Below, one piece after another: positions 7,922 to 19,529 of a DNA stretch of 49,402 bases. Below the pieces are notes generated by a model, which was not told the origin of the DNA, did not search any database, and saw nothing but the letters and a program-made list of their open reading frames with translations. The stretch lies in the NCBI GenBank assembly GCA_030650025.1, contig JAUSEN010000025.1:64601-114002 (forward strand), written 5' to 3'. Positions within the stretch are counted from its first letter, which is position 1, and each line of letters begins with the position of its first letter. Made by a program: the position numbers and the translations under genes. Source of the stretch: Candidatus Magasanikiibacteriota bacterium (lineage in GTDB: Bacteria > Patescibacteriota > Patescibacteriia > Magasanikbacterales > GWA2-37-8).

Positions 7922-10180
7922 TTATTTTGTAACAGGCCATGGCTCTACCATAAGTAATTTTTCTTGGCCATAGAGTTCGCTCCAAATTGCTTCGGTCACG
8001 AAGGGCATAAAAGGATGAAGTAATTTAAGAACGTTGTTTAAAATATAATATAAATTTTGTATAGTAAAATTTTTAGATTCGCTATTCAGAAGTTGAGTTT
8101 TAGTCGCTTCGATATAAATATCAGCGAATTCATGCCAAGTAAAATCATAAAGCGACTGCGCGGCTTCGTGGAGACGAAAATTTTCTAAATTGTTTGTGAC
8201 CGCGATAATAGTGGCATTTAATTTTTCTAAAATGATTTGGTCGGCTGGAGTTTTGGCCTCGGGCACGGCGGTGGTGAGCGGTTCGCCGAGGGCGGCAATA
8301 TAGCGCGCGATGTTCCAGAGCTTATTAGCAAAGTGCTTCATGCCTTTGATTTTGTCTTCGGCTAAGGGGATGTCATTGCCGGCGGCGGTGGAAAAAATTA
8401 AGGCAAAACGCAGAGCGTCCGTGCCGTACATATCAATCACACCCAAGGGGTCGATGACATTGCCTTTGCTCTTGCTCATCTTCTGCCGGTCTTTATCGCG
8501 GACTAATCCGTGTAAAAATACTTTGGCAAACGGCGGCTTATTAGTGCGGTAGTACGAGAGCATGACCATGCGCGCGACCCAAAAAAATAAAATATCCCAC
8601 CCGGTTTCCATCACTTGAGTTGGAAAGTACGTAGCAAAATCATTGGCAGGCTGGCCAACCGCAGCTTTTTTAGCGTCGCTTGCCATTAAAGTTGCGTAGG
8701 GCCACTGACCAGAGGAGAACCAAGTATCAAACGTGTCAGGGTCGGCGATTACGCCGCCTCCACAACCAACGCAGGTATCAATTTTATTTTCGATATCAAC
8801 TACTGGTTGGCCGCAGGCTTGACTTTCGACTTTACCTGCCTGCCGGCGAGGCAGGGACTCTAGACTCTGCTTACAATATTTAACCGGGATCGGAATCCCC
8901 CACCAAATCTGCCGCGAAATCGGCCAATCGCGGATATTGGCCATCCAATGGCGAAATATTTTCTCAAATTTTTCCGTGACAATCTCAACTTCTTTAGTAT
9001 CGAGAGCCGCGACTGCCATGTCGCGCAAACTTGGCCGCTCTTGTTTGGTTTCATTATCCGTAAAACTAGCTGTCATTTTTATATACCACTGCGGCACAAT
9101 TTGCGGCTCGATTAAATTGCCGCATTTGTAGCACAGCTGAACATTGTGGGTATATTTGTCGTCAATGTGGTCCACCAGGCCTTTGGCGCGCAATTTCTCG
9201 ACGATCAAGGAGCGAGCATCCATAATTTTTTGGCCAACAAATTCGCCCGCGATGGGCAGGAGCTTGCCACGTTTGTCAATAACTTCCTCGATATCGAGTT
9301 TGCGCCTTTCGGCAATTTCAAAGTCCACGGCGTCGTGGGCCGGGGTAATGGTCATAACACCCGTGCCAAATTCCATATCCACGGCTTTGTCTTTGATAAT
9401 AGTCGCTACGGTCGGACCGTTGATCCATTCCAGATTTAATTTATCCCCTTCTTTATATTTTGCGTAGCGTTTATCGTCCGGGTGCATGACAACATATTTA
9501 TCACCAAACTTTGTTTCGGGGCGGCTGGTGCCAATCACAAACGGGCCATACTTAAAATAATAAAATTGCTCAATACGCTCTTCGTATTTGGTTTCTAAAT
9601 CCGCGAGGCCAGTCTGGTGCTTGGGGCACCAATTACAAATGCGGTTACCGCGGTAAATGAGGCCGTCAGCATGCATCTTTTTAAACGTTTCATAAACAAC
9701 TTTAACAATTTCCGGATCAAGTGAAAAAATGTTGCGGCTCCAATCGCAGGAGGCGCCGAGGCGCCTTATCCCCTGCTCGCTCAAGTGCTTATTCTCCTGC
9801 ACAAAATTCCAACACGCTTTATAGAATTCTTCGCGGGTCATTTTAAAGCGGCTGGTGCCTTCTTTTTCTAATTTTTTTTCAAACACGACTTGGGTCTCAA
9901 AACCAGCATGGTCTGTGCCCGGGAGCCAAAGCGCCCGGCGGCCACGCATCCGCGCAAAACGCGTTAAAATATCCTGGACTGTCAGGCCAAGCGCGTGGCC
10001 AACGTGAAGCGGGGCGTTGGCGTTAGGGAGTGGCAACATGATGGTGAAGGGCTCGCCAGGCAAACCTGCTTCAGCCGCAGGCAAGTTGTCGGGGTCGAAA
10101 AATCCGCTCGCTTCCCAGCGGGTGTAAATGGCGCTTTCGTAATCAGCGTGGTTGTAAGACTTTGGCAGGTCTTTGGACAT
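7922..10180 (-). CDS. valS: Valyl-tRNA synthetase, short form with repeat-derived insertion
   Basis: Class I synthetase charging tRNA-Val with an editing domain. Motifs: APLHVGHALGLTVQDI (HIGH region), RDKDRQKMSKSKGNVIDPLG (KMSKS), and GTDHAGFETQ. Length is 752 aa; the C-terminal coiled-coil arm found in many bacterial ValRS is absent and the protein ends shortly after the anticodon domain (EKLLMVEPWPVTK). Near residue 440, between YC and CGQP of a zinc-knuckle-like segment, there is an in-frame insertion including SLPRRQAGK, encoded by a CCTGCC...GGCAGG palindrome. First gene of the valS-tyrS pair. Confidence 0.95.
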   Translation of the reverse strand: MSKDLPKSYNHADYESAIYTRWEASGFFDPDNLPAAEAGLPGEPFTIMLPLPNANAPLHVGHALGLTVQDILTRFARMRGRRALWLPGTDHAGFETQVVFEKKLEKEGTSRFKMTREEFYKACWNFVQENKHLSEQGIRRLGASCDWSRNIFSLDPEIVKVVYETFKKMHADGLIYRGNRICNWCPKHQTGLADLETKYEERIEQFYYFKYGPFVIGTSRPETKFGDKYVVMHPDDKRYAKYKEGDKLNLEWINGPTVATIIKDKAVDMEFGTGVMTITPAHDAVDFEIAERRKLDIEEVIDKRGKLLPIAGEFVGQKIMDARSLIVEKLRAKGLVDHIDDKYTHNVQLCYKCGNLIEPQIVPQWYIKMTASFTDNETKQERPSLRDMAVAALDTKEVEIVTEKFEKIFRHWMANIRDWPISRQIWWGIPIPVKYCKQSLESLPRRQAGKVESQACGQPVVDIENKIDTCVGCGGGVIADPDTFDTWFSSGQWPYATLMASDAKKAAVGQPANDFATYFPTQVMETGWDILFFWVARMVMLSYYRTNKPPFAKVFLHGLVRDKDRQKMSKSKGNVIDPLGVIDMYGTDALRFALIFSTAAGNDIPLAEDKIKGMKHFANKLWNIARYIAALGEPLTTAVPEAKTPADQIILEKLNATIIAVTNNLENFRLHEAAQSLYDFTWHEFADIYIEATKTQLLNSESKNFTIQNLYYILNNVLKLLHPFMPFVTEAIWSELYGQEKLLMVEPWPVTK
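8835..8854. repeat. CCTGCC...GGCAGG palindrome inside valS
   Basis: CCTGCCTGCCGGCGAGGCAG-type palindrome read through in frame; it encodes the LPRRQAG stretch of ValRS. Same family as 10251-10270 and 37342-37361. Confidence 0.8.
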
Positions 10181-10192
10181 AAACTACAGTTA

Positions 10193-10221
10193 ATTTTACC
10201 AAATTAATCTGATTTCGGCAA
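10193..10221 (-). promoter_or_regulatory. Promoter for valS-tyrS
   Basis: On the - strand, TTGCCG, 17-bp spacer, TAAAAT, ending about 12 bp before the valS ATG, so the leader would be very short. Confidence 0.55.
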
Positions 10222-10250
10222 GTTTAGGCTAATTTAAGCCATGCCTGCCG

Positions 10251-10270
10251 CCTGCCTGCCGGTAGGCAGG
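10251..10270. repeat. Intergenic CCTGCC...GGCAGG palindrome
   Basis: A 20-bp hairpin-forming sequence. Its reverse complement is identical to the 20 bp at 37342-37361 inside pheT. Lies between the divergent valS and DHH-protein promoters. Confidence 0.85.
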
Positions 10271-10316
10271 GCAGACAGGAGAAAAAGCTATCCCCAGTAT
10301 GGCGTTTTACGCAGAG

Positions 10317-10345
10317 TTGACAGAAATTTTATGATTTGGTAGAAT
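10317..10345 (+). promoter_or_regulatory. Promoter for DHH-fold gene
   Basis: TTGACA, 17-bp spacer, TAGAAT. The track start at 10344 overlaps the -10 box and is therefore ruled out. Confidence 0.75.
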
Positions 10346-10403
10346 GAAGGGTTCTTGGAAAAAGGCTGATTTACGCCCAAACAAGAGCAATTTTGTTATT
10401 CCT

Positions 10404-11543
10404 ATGGCCTTAACAGAGCCGGAACAAATTAAAACTATCCTCAAGGACCACCAGTACCTTCTGGTTTTGTTTTCGCCGCACGACACGGGCGATGCTTTAG
10501 CATCGGCTCTGGCGCTCAAATATTACGCGGAAAAAATCGGCAAACACGTGGATATTGTGGCCAATGGTTTTAATGTCCCCAAAGCTTTTAAATTTTTGCC
10601 TGGCGCGGATAAAGTTAAGCCGGCATTGACGGAAATCCAAAAGTTTATAATTAAAGTGGACATTTCGAAAACCCCGGTAGAAAACTTGTCGTATGACATT
10701 AAAGACGGCTGGCTTTCAATTTATTTAAACCCCAAGAGCGGGGTGATTACCAAGAATGAACTGCGCACCGCCCAGTCCAACTTTAAGTATGACTTGATTA
10801 TTACGCTCGGGGTAACAGACCTGGCGTCTCTCGGCGAGGTCTTTTTTAATAATACGGATTTGTTTTACCGCCTGCCGATTATTAATATCGACCGCGGAGC
10901 CAGTAACGAACGCTTTGGGGCGATTAACCTCCTGCGCTTAAACACCAGCTCGCTTTCGGAAATTGTGTTTACCTTGCTTAAAGAAATTGATGAACATTTG
11001 ATTAACGACCAGCTAGCCACGATTCTCTTGACCGGAATGATCGCGGCGACAAAAAGTTTTACGACCCGCGAAGTAACGCCTATGGCCCTGCGCCTCGCGA
11101 GCGAACTGGTAGACAGCGGCGCGGATCGCGAAAAAATTATTACGCATCTTTACCGCACCAGAAGCGTCGCTACGCTCAAGCTCTGGGGGGCGGCTCTAGC
11201 CCGCCTTGGCCACGAGGGCGGGGATGGGATTGTGTACACGCATTTAACGCGTGAGGACTTTAGCCGGAGCGGCGCGGATGCCACGGCCACGATTGGAATT
11301 ATTGAAGAGCTTTTAAGTAATGCGCCGGAAGCGAAAATCATGGTTCTGCTCTATGAACTGCCGAACGCGGACAAACCAACTGTGCGCGTAATTTTGGCGA
11401 CCAATAAAAATTACAACGCTTTAAATTTAGCGGCCAGCTTTAACCCCACGGGCACGCCGAGCCAAGCGGCCTTTAGTTTGGAAAATAAAACTATCGGGGA
11501 AGCCGAGCAAGCAGTGCTTAACACCCTGCGTGAGCAGAAATAA
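10404..11543 (+). CDS. DHH-superfamily phosphoesterase-like protein with degenerate motif
   Basis: A 379-aa protein with the fold signature of DHH/DHHA1 phosphoesterases (NrnA/RecJ type). The first motif region is FSPHDTGDALASALALKYY, parallel to the HxNPDxDAxGS motif, and the C-terminal part (GIVYTHLTREDFSRSGADAT...) looks like the DHHA1 domain. Where active members have DHH, this protein reads INIDRGASNERFG, so two catalytic His are replaced by Arg-Gly; the second Asp motif also looks lost. The start is ATG 10404 because the promoter's -10 covers 10340-10345. It may bind oligonucleotides or cyclic dinucleotides without cleaving them, but that is inference. Confidence 0.75.
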   Translation: MALTEPEQIKTILKDHQYLLVLFSPHDTGDALASALALKYYAEKIGKHVDIVANGFNVPKAFKFLPGADKVKPALTEIQKFIIKVDISKTPVENLSYDIKDGWLSIYLNPKSGVITKNELRTAQSNFKYDLIITLGVTDLASLGEVFFNNTDLFYRLPIINIDRGASNERFGAINLLRLNTSSLSEIVFTLLKEIDEHLINDQLATILLTGMIAATKSFTTREVTPMALRLASELVDSGADREKIITHLYRTRSVATLKLWGAALARLGHEGGDGIVYTHLTREDFSRSGADATATIGIIEELLSNAPEAKIMVLLYELPNADKPTVRVILATNKNYNALNLAASFNPTGTPSQAAFSLENKTIGEAEQAVLNTLREQK

Positions 11544-11545
11544 TA

Positions 11546-11577
11546 AAAAGATCTCTTGATAATTGAGAGATTTTTTT
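11546..11577 (+). terminator. Rho-independent terminator after DHH-fold gene
   Basis: AATCTC-type hairpin (ATCTCT ... AGAGAT) followed by seven T. Confidence 0.75.
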
Positions 11578-11601
11578 AATTTGGATAAAAACCGCGCTGT
11601 T

Positions 11602-12513
11602 TTAAACGGCGCGGCGCTGGTAACGCTCCACCCAAGCGAGGAGCGGAGAGGCGACGAAGATGGAAGAATAAGCGCCGCTCGCCATGCCAATAAGAAGAGC
11701 CAGCGCAAAATAGTGGATACTGCCGCCGCCGAGGAAGTAAAGGGCGAATAAGGGGAGCAGGGTCGTTAGGGTAGTATTGAGGGAACGCATTAATGTTTCG
11801 TTCAAACCAACATTGACAGTATCGCTAAAATTCGGCGTGCCGCGATGAATGAGATTCTCGCGGATGCGGTCGAATACCACGATGGTATCGTTAACCGAAT
11901 AACCCAGCACGGTTAAAAGCGCGACCACGAAAGCAATGTCAATTTCTACTCCCGCATAGTGCCCGAGCGCGGCAAAAATACCCAAGACGAGCATAATATC
12001 GTGAATCATGGCGACAATCGCGATAGCGCCGTACTTCCAGCTCGCGACCGGGCGCGAGACTTGGCGGAAGGCATAGGCCATATAAGCCACAATGCCAAGA
12101 CTCACAAAAATAATGGCCCAAACGGCCCGCTCACGCAGTTGGGCGCTAACGGCCGCGCCAATAGTTTCGAAGCGTTCTTCGCGAAGCTGGTTGGCGGGCG
12201 TCTCAAATTTAGCGCGAATATTTTTTAAGAGCGCTTGATGATCGTCTTCTTTTAAAAACTCCACCCGAGCAATGAATCGATCCGAGCCGCTTTTTTGGAC
12301 AACCGCCTCGGCTAGTTTATTTTTGGCTAGAGCCTCGGCAAAAACTTCTTGGGACGGGCGCTCGCCAGTAAAGGAGAGCTCGAGAAGCGAGCCGCCGGTG
12401 AAATCAATGCCTGGTTTTAAACCAAAACGCACTAAAAGCGCCACGCAAACCACCATGGTAAGGCAAGCAACCGTAAACCAAATTTTGGAATATTTAATGA
12501 AGGGAATAGTCAT
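11602..12513 (-). CDS. secF: Protein translocase subunit SecF
   Basis: A 303-aa, six-TM membrane protein. Landmarks: GIDFTGGSLLELSF after TM1 (the SecF FTGG motif), the periplasmic domain, then TM segments with SVNDTIVVFDRIRENL and LNTTLTTLLPLFALYFLGG, which are classic SecF signatures. With SecD it uses the proton motive force to help pull preproteins out of the Sec channel. Its ATG overlaps the end of secD by 4 bp, so the two are translationally coupled. Confidence 0.95.
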   Translation of the reverse strand: MTIPFIKYSKIWFTVACLTMVVCVALLVRFGLKPGIDFTGGSLLELSFTGERPSQEVFAEALAKNKLAEAVVQKSGSDRFIARVEFLKEDDHQALLKNIRAKFETPANQLREERFETIGAAVSAQLRERAVWAIIFVSLGIVAYMAYAFRQVSRPVASWKYGAIAIVAMIHDIMLVLGIFAALGHYAGVEIDIAFVVALLTVLGYSVNDTIVVFDRIRENLIHRGTPNFSDTVNVGLNETLMRSLNTTLTTLLPLFALYFLGGGSIHYFALALLIGMASGAYSSIFVASPLLAWVERYQRRAV

Positions 12514-14591
12514 AACTCGGGCTGATTAGAATTTACGGGCGGCGGGGTATAGCCCAAAAATAAGCGATTGCCTTTTTCCGGAAAATAGTAAAAGATAAAG
12601 CGAACGATGGTGCGAGTTATGGAGATGGCCGTAAATAAACTGACCAAAGTGCCAATGCCCAAAATGACGGCAAACCCTTGAATAAAACCACTACCAAACC
12701 AAATTAAAAGCACACAGCTGATTAAGCCGGTCACATGGCTGTCGCGGATAGAGGGCCAAGCCCGCCAGAAGGCTTCTTCCATGGCGCTCTTTAGGTTCTT
12801 GCCAAGGCGCAATTCTTCTTTCAAACGCTCGAATTGGAGAACGTTAGCATCCACCGCCATGCCAATGGAAAGGATAAACCCAGCAATACCAGCCAGAGTT
12901 AAAGTAACGCCGATTAACTTGAAGATAGCGAGGTTAAGAGCCGCGTAAATTAATAAAGAAATAACAGACAGCAAGCCAGGCAGGCGGTAATATAGCACCA
13001 TAAAAATCATAACGAGCAAGAGCCCCACTAAACCAGCTTTAAAGCTCTTGGTTAACGACCCTTGGCCGAGCGTGGCGTCTACCTTTTCTTGGCTAATAAG
13101 TTCTACGGGAACAGGCAGGGCGCCAGAATTTAAACGTTGCGCCAGAAGCTTGGCGTCTTGCAAATTAAAACTGCCAGAGATCACCGCGCTACCCGAGAGA
13201 ATGGGCTCGTTAACGCGCGGCACGCTAATCGGGGCGCCATCGAGAAAAATGGCGACCTCTTTATTAACATTGCGAGTCGTGATATCGGCAAAGAGCTTCG
13301 CGCCATCGCTATCGAAATTAAGCGACACCTGAATTTGGCCGGTGCGAGTGTCTTCGGTCACTTCGGCTTTGGCCAATTGTTTGCCCGAGAGGCCGGTTGG
13401 CTTCCACTCATCGGCGAGGGGCACAAGGTCGGTAGTTTGCAGATATTTAACAAAAATACGAGCCACTTTATATTCGGGGAGCACTTGCTCGGCCTTCTTA
13501 TATATAATGTGGTAGCCAAACTGCGTTTCTACCGGGCCAACGATGGAACCGGCTGGAACATCCCAAACCGCGTTAGCAAACTCCGGCACCATGGTTTCTT
13601 TGGTAAAAAAACCCAGCTCGCCGCCGCGAGCCGCGGCCCCCGGCTCGGTGGAGAACTGTTTAACAAGGTCAGCAAAATTCTGAACAGTGGCTTGATTTTT
13701 GATATTAATCGCGTCGGTTTTAGCCTGGTCTTTGGTTTTGGTTGTGGCCGGGTCGCAGCCAGTCGCGCCCTGATAACAAATTAAGATATGCGCGGCCGAG
13801 ACTTCTTTTTTGCCGGGCTGTTCAAAAAAGCGCTTGATGATGGAAACGCCATCAGCTAATTTAATAGGCGTGGCACTATAGGTATTGTCGTTATGAGTCG
13901 AGGCCCAGGCGTAAAATTCGGGGTGAGAAACTTGAGTAATAAAACCAAGATCACCGCCATTATTCTTGGATTTTTCGTCTTCGGAATAAGTGGCCGCTAC
14001 TTCGGCAAATTCTTTACCGCGGCGCAGATCTGCCAAAGCACTGGCGGCTTTTTTGTCGGCCGCGAGGTTATATTCTTTCAGTTGTTTTTGCTCCTCGGTA
14101 GTGAGGGAGCGGGGCGGCTCGGTGTTGGCTTCTTTAAATTCTAAAACTGGAGTTTCGCCAATCATTTTAATAGCGGTATTGACATCGGTAACACCCGGCA
14201 ATTCCACTATGATGCGATACGCGGAACCAACGCGCGTGGTTTGCACCAAGGGCTCGGCAACGCCGAGACCGCCGCGCACGCGGCGTTCAATCACGTCACG
14301 CACCCCTTCAACCGACCCGGCTTTGTCGGTAGAAGTGACTTGGTCGGTTTTGGCTTCGTAAATTAAATGCGCTCCGCCTTGGAGGTCTAACCCCAGGTTA
14401 AAACCCTTGTCCGGGAGCATAGGCAAGCCAATATTAGTGCTTTTATTGATGGAACTAAAGACGCGGTTAGCGTAACTCGGCAAGACTATCAAAGCGCATA
14501 AAACAAAAAGCACCAGGGTGCCAAAAGTGCGCAGGGTGATTTCGCGGCGAGTAAATTGTTTAATACGCGTTTGACGGTATTTCTGCCCCAT
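12510..14591 (-). CDS. secD: Protein translocase subunit SecD with embedded parvulin domains
   Basis: SecD membrane core is clear: FNLGLDLQGGAHLIYEAKT after TM1, RGGLGVAEPLVQ in the first periplasmic part, and a C-terminal block with IGMAVDANVLQFERLKEEL and the last TMs. At 693 aa it is longer than plain SecD (commonly 400-620). The extra part, about residues 165-385, is a parvulin (PpiC) rotamase unit: SAAHILICY...FADLVKQFST...GGELGFFTKETMVPEFANAV...TQFGYHIIY. Before it lies a second, partial copy (FAEVAATYSEDEKSKNNGGD LGF). The isomerase is thus built into the external domain of the translocation motor, where emerging chains pass. Co-transcribed with secF. Confidence 0.93.
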   Translation of the reverse strand: MGQKYRQTRIKQFTRREITLRTFGTLVLFVLCALIVLPSYANRVFSSINKSTNIGLPMLPDKGFNLGLDLQGGAHLIYEAKTDQVTSTDKAGSVEGVRDVIERRVRGGLGVAEPLVQTTRVGSAYRIIVELPGVTDVNTAIKMIGETPVLEFKEANTEPPRSLTTEEQKQLKEYNLAADKKAASALADLRRGKEFAEVAATYSEDEKSKNNGGDLGFITQVSHPEFYAWASTHNDNTYSATPIKLADGVSIIKRFFEQPGKKEVSAAHILICYQGATGCDPATTKTKDQAKTDAINIKNQATVQNFADLVKQFSTEPGAAARGGELGFFTKETMVPEFANAVWDVPAGSIVGPVETQFGYHIIYKKAEQVLPEYKVARIFVKYLQTTDLVPLADEWKPTGLSGKQLAKAEVTEDTRTGQIQVSLNFDSDGAKLFADITTRNVNKEVAIFLDGAPISVPRVNEPILSGSAVISGSFNLQDAKLLAQRLNSGALPVPVELISQEKVDATLGQGSLTKSFKAGLVGLLLVMIFMVLYYRLPGLLSVISLLIYAALNLAIFKLIGVTLTLAGIAGFILSIGMAVDANVLQFERLKEELRLGKNLKSAMEEAFWRAWPSIRDSHVTGLISCVLLIWFGSGFIQGFAVILGIGTLVSLFTAISITRTIVRFIFYYFPEKGNRLFLGYTPPPVNSNQPEL

Positions 14592-14671
14592 AAAAACAGC
14601 TGAACTAAGACCTAAATAGTGTCGCCATTTTACTGTAAAGACACAAATTTGGCAAGTGGATAAGAGATGCC

Positions 14672-15286
14672 CTAGCGCGAAAGAAATTCAATCAGAACGG
14701 CGGCGGTGCGACCTTCGGCAATTGTAGTATTTTCACACATTTTTTTGACTTCGGAAAAAGTAAACCAACCTGACTCTTTTATTTCTTCTCCTTCCGTGTG
14801 GCCAGAACTGCCCGGAAGCTCGGAAACATTTTCCGCTACCACAAAATATAGGTCCCACTCAACAGTGGCGCCACAAACTTGTTTTTTGAATATTTGAAGA
14901 GAGGCGGCGCCCAAATTCGCTTCTTCTTTTAATTCTTTAAGCGCGGCTGATAAAATGATTTGTTCGGGAATTTGTTTCACTAAAAATTGTTTATACTCTG
15001 CAAAAGTATCCACCACTTTACCGCCCGGAAGGCGCCAATCAAAATCGTTGGATTCCAGACGCCTTTCTTTTTGTAAATAAATTTTATTATCTCTAACGGC
15101 AATAATTCTGGTTCCGGGAGAGCGAACAAATTTTTCAAACATTTTTTCCACGTAACCCGCGCCTTCGTCCACCAAAACAGGATAATTCACAATAGCGCCA
15201 ATCCTGCCTTCAAAAATAATCTTGGGCTCGCCGTTTGGAATAATCTTGGGTTCCCCTGGCACGCGTTTTCTAACAGCTAAATTCAT
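14672..15286 (-). CDS. Nudix hydrolase
   Basis: A Nudix-type protein of 204 aa from ATG 15286. The box begins RLPGGKVVDTFAEY and finishes with AALKELKEEANLG; compared with the GX5EX7REUXEEXGU consensus there is an insertion between the GG part and the KELKEE helix, so the spacing is longer than usual. The substrate, probably a nucleoside diphosphate linked to another moiety, cannot be read from the sequence. ATG 15286 is preferred over the track start 15310 because it lies 5 bp after the hicA stop instead of overlapping it. It sits last in a hicB-hicA-nudix cluster. Confidence 0.85.
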   Translation of the reverse strand: MNLAVRKRVPGEPKIIPNGEPKIIFEGRIGAIVNYPVLVDEGAGYVEKMFEKFVRSPGTRIIAVRDNKIYLQKERRLESNDFDWRLPGGKVVDTFAEYKQFLVKQIPEQIILSAALKELKEEANLGAASLQIFKKQVCGATVEWDLYFVVAENVSELPGSSGHTEGEEIKESGWFTFSEVKKMCENTTIAEGRTAAVLIEFLSR

Positions 15287-15291
15287 AAAAT

Positions 15292-15507
15292 TTATAAATG
15301 CCGATTCCATTCGCTAATTGAAATTTCGGCCTGGCGTAAAATTTCGGACAACAGATGTTTAGAGATATCACCGCGATGTTGATTAGGAATATGCAATTTT
15401 AGAGTACCTTTAACCATAAATAAATGACGGCCCCCAGCATAGGGACCGATAAAACCTAATAATTTTAATTGCTGAATAAATTTTTTCCAAGAAATACTTT
15501 TAGGCAT
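15292..15507 (-). CDS. hicA: HicA-family mRNA interferase toxin
   Basis: A 71-aa protein starting MPKSISWKKFIQQLKLLGF and containing GGRHLFMVKGTLKLHIPNQ then HLLSEILRQAEIS. This is the small dsRBD-like HicA/YcfA fold with the catalytic His in the GxRH turn. The track start (15543) lies inside hicB; ATG 15507 gives the usual HicA N-terminus. It overlaps the upstream hicB by 8 bp, the tight coupling typical for toxin-antitoxin pairs. HicA cleaves mRNA when freed from HicB. Confidence 0.82.
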   Translation of the reverse strand: MPKSISWKKFIQQLKLLGFIGPYAGGRHLFMVKGTLKLHIPNQHRGDISKHLLSEILRQAEISISEWNRHL

Positions 15508-15745
15508 GTTGTAATACGGCGTTCCGTTTTGCAGTAGTAGCAAAGCCGGGTACCTTGTCGCCAGCCATCATTTTTACTATCAACCAGCTCTCTAATACTT
15601 CTTGGAGTTCAGCGCGACAAGCCTCTAAAGTGGCGGCGCTGGCCCACACGCCTGTAAGACCGGAAATTTCGCCAAAATAACTTCCGTCTTTAAGAAGTTT
15701 GTAGTGAGCGAGGGCTAGTTGTTTGTTGATAAAATCGGTAAGCAT
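15500..15745 (-). CDS. hicB: HicB-family antitoxin
   Basis: An 81-aa protein with the UPF0150/HicB partial-RNase-H-like core: LLKDGSYFGEISGLTGVWASAATLEACRAELQEVLE, where a G-Y-F-G-E-I-x-G-L-x-G-V-W run replaces the usual GYxAxxPxLPGC pattern. No clear C-terminal DNA-binding domain fits in its short tail. It is first in the pair, upstream of and overlapping hicA, consistent with antitoxin-first order. Confidence 0.78.
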   Translation of the reverse strand: MLTDFINKQLALAHYKLLKDGSYFGEISGLTGVWASAATLEACRAELQEVLESWLIVKMMAGDKVPGFATTAKRNAVLQHA

Positions 15746-15774
15746 AACGATACAATAAGTATATCAAAACGACA

Positions 15775-16422
15775 TTATTTGGCAAGCGGAGTGTCTGGTT
15801 GGTAAGTCTTTTCCCAAGTATCGCCATTGTTGGTTGACCTGTAACCATGTTTGGTTAGGAGTGGCGAAAAAATTTTATCCCATTGGGCTTTGGTCATAAT
15901 GCGCTCTGCCATGCCAGGGACCCTCGTGACTTGGTGTCTGACAGGCTTATCGAAACGGTTGGCGGCAGTCGCCACAAAATTTAATAATTTTTCATAAAGT
16001 ATAACTCCGGTCCCTTTCGGCAAATCTACCGTGGCAATTTTTCTTGATTTTTCGTTACGAAAGATGGCGGTACTGGCTGAAGCCCCGGGGAGCTTTGGCG
16101 GTTTAAAAAATTCTACCCTCATCCACAACAAACTTTTGTGCTCGTTGCGCATACTGCTGTCCTGAATCGCGGTTGCTTCCGGCGCCACAAAAAATCTTTC
16201 GCACTCATTGCCCACGTTATCCGGCTCGGTGGTTTTGGTGTACAACAGAGTAAACTTCTCGCCTGTCACCAAGAGCCCAACCGCACCCGCGCCAGACCAG
16301 CGGCCTTTTTGTTGCCAGGGCAAACTGGCTAAATCGAGGTTCTCTAAATTAACCAGAAGTGAATCCGGGTGCCTTTCTGATCTTCCCCCGACGCCGCTAC
16401 CAGCCTCTTTCGCTCTGCTCAT
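15775..16422 (-). CDS. Unknown 215-aa protein
   Basis: Not recognised. No signal peptide or membrane segment. The first ~25 residues are Gly/Ser/Arg-rich and probably disordered; the rest is mixed alpha/beta with hydrophobic strands such as AGAVGLLVTGEKFTLLYTK and LWMRVEFFKP. A C-terminal segment PVRHQVTRVPGMAERIMTKA followed by KIFSPLLTKHGYRSTNNG looks conserved in style (basic turn then helix). It is separated from the hicB start by 29 bp and precedes it on the same strand. The start could also be further in, as the N-terminal residues look unstructured. Confidence 0.5.
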   Translation of the reverse strand: MSRAKEAGSGVGGRSERHPDSLLVNLENLDLASLPWQQKGRWSGAGAVGLLVTGEKFTLLYTKTTEPDNVGNECERFFVAPEATAIQDSSMRNEHKSLLWMRVEFFKPPKLPGASASTAIFRNEKSRKIATVDLPKGTGVILYEKLLNFVATAANRFDKPVRHQVTRVPGMAERIMTKAQWDKIFSPLLTKHGYRSTNNGDTWEKTYQPDTPLAK

Positions 16423-16477
16423 ACGAGTTAGCTCTATGGTCGATTTTATTTTTAATCAAACATTATTTCCCATGGCA

Positions 16478-16500
16478 CCCCGCACCACAAGGGTGCGGGG
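16478..16500. repeat. Intergenic hairpin after secA
   Basis: CCCCGCACC / GGTGCGGGG 9-bp stem. On the + side it is followed by CAAGC and six T; on the - side (secA direction) no T-run follows, so it may be a palindromic repeat or an mRNA-end stabiliser. Confidence 0.6.
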
Positions 16501-16509
16501 CAAGCTTTT

Positions 16510-19443
<2,934 letters not shown>

Positions 19444-19488
19444 AACGAAAAATAAGAGGTCTTAAAAAAACCAGTTAATTACCAGAAG

Positions 19489-19517
19489 ATTATAGCATTT
19501 TAAGCTAGGTTTGTCTA
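19489..19517 (-). promoter_or_regulatory. Promoter for secA
   Basis: On the - strand TAGACA, 17-bp spacer, perfect TATAAT, about 45 bp before the secA ATG. Confidence 0.75.
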
Positions 19518-19529
19518 ACAGCTAGACTT

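Noticed and set aside
10344-10403. Track start of the DHH-fold ORF at 10344
   Set aside because: The ATG overlaps the -10 box TAGAAT; transcription starts after it.
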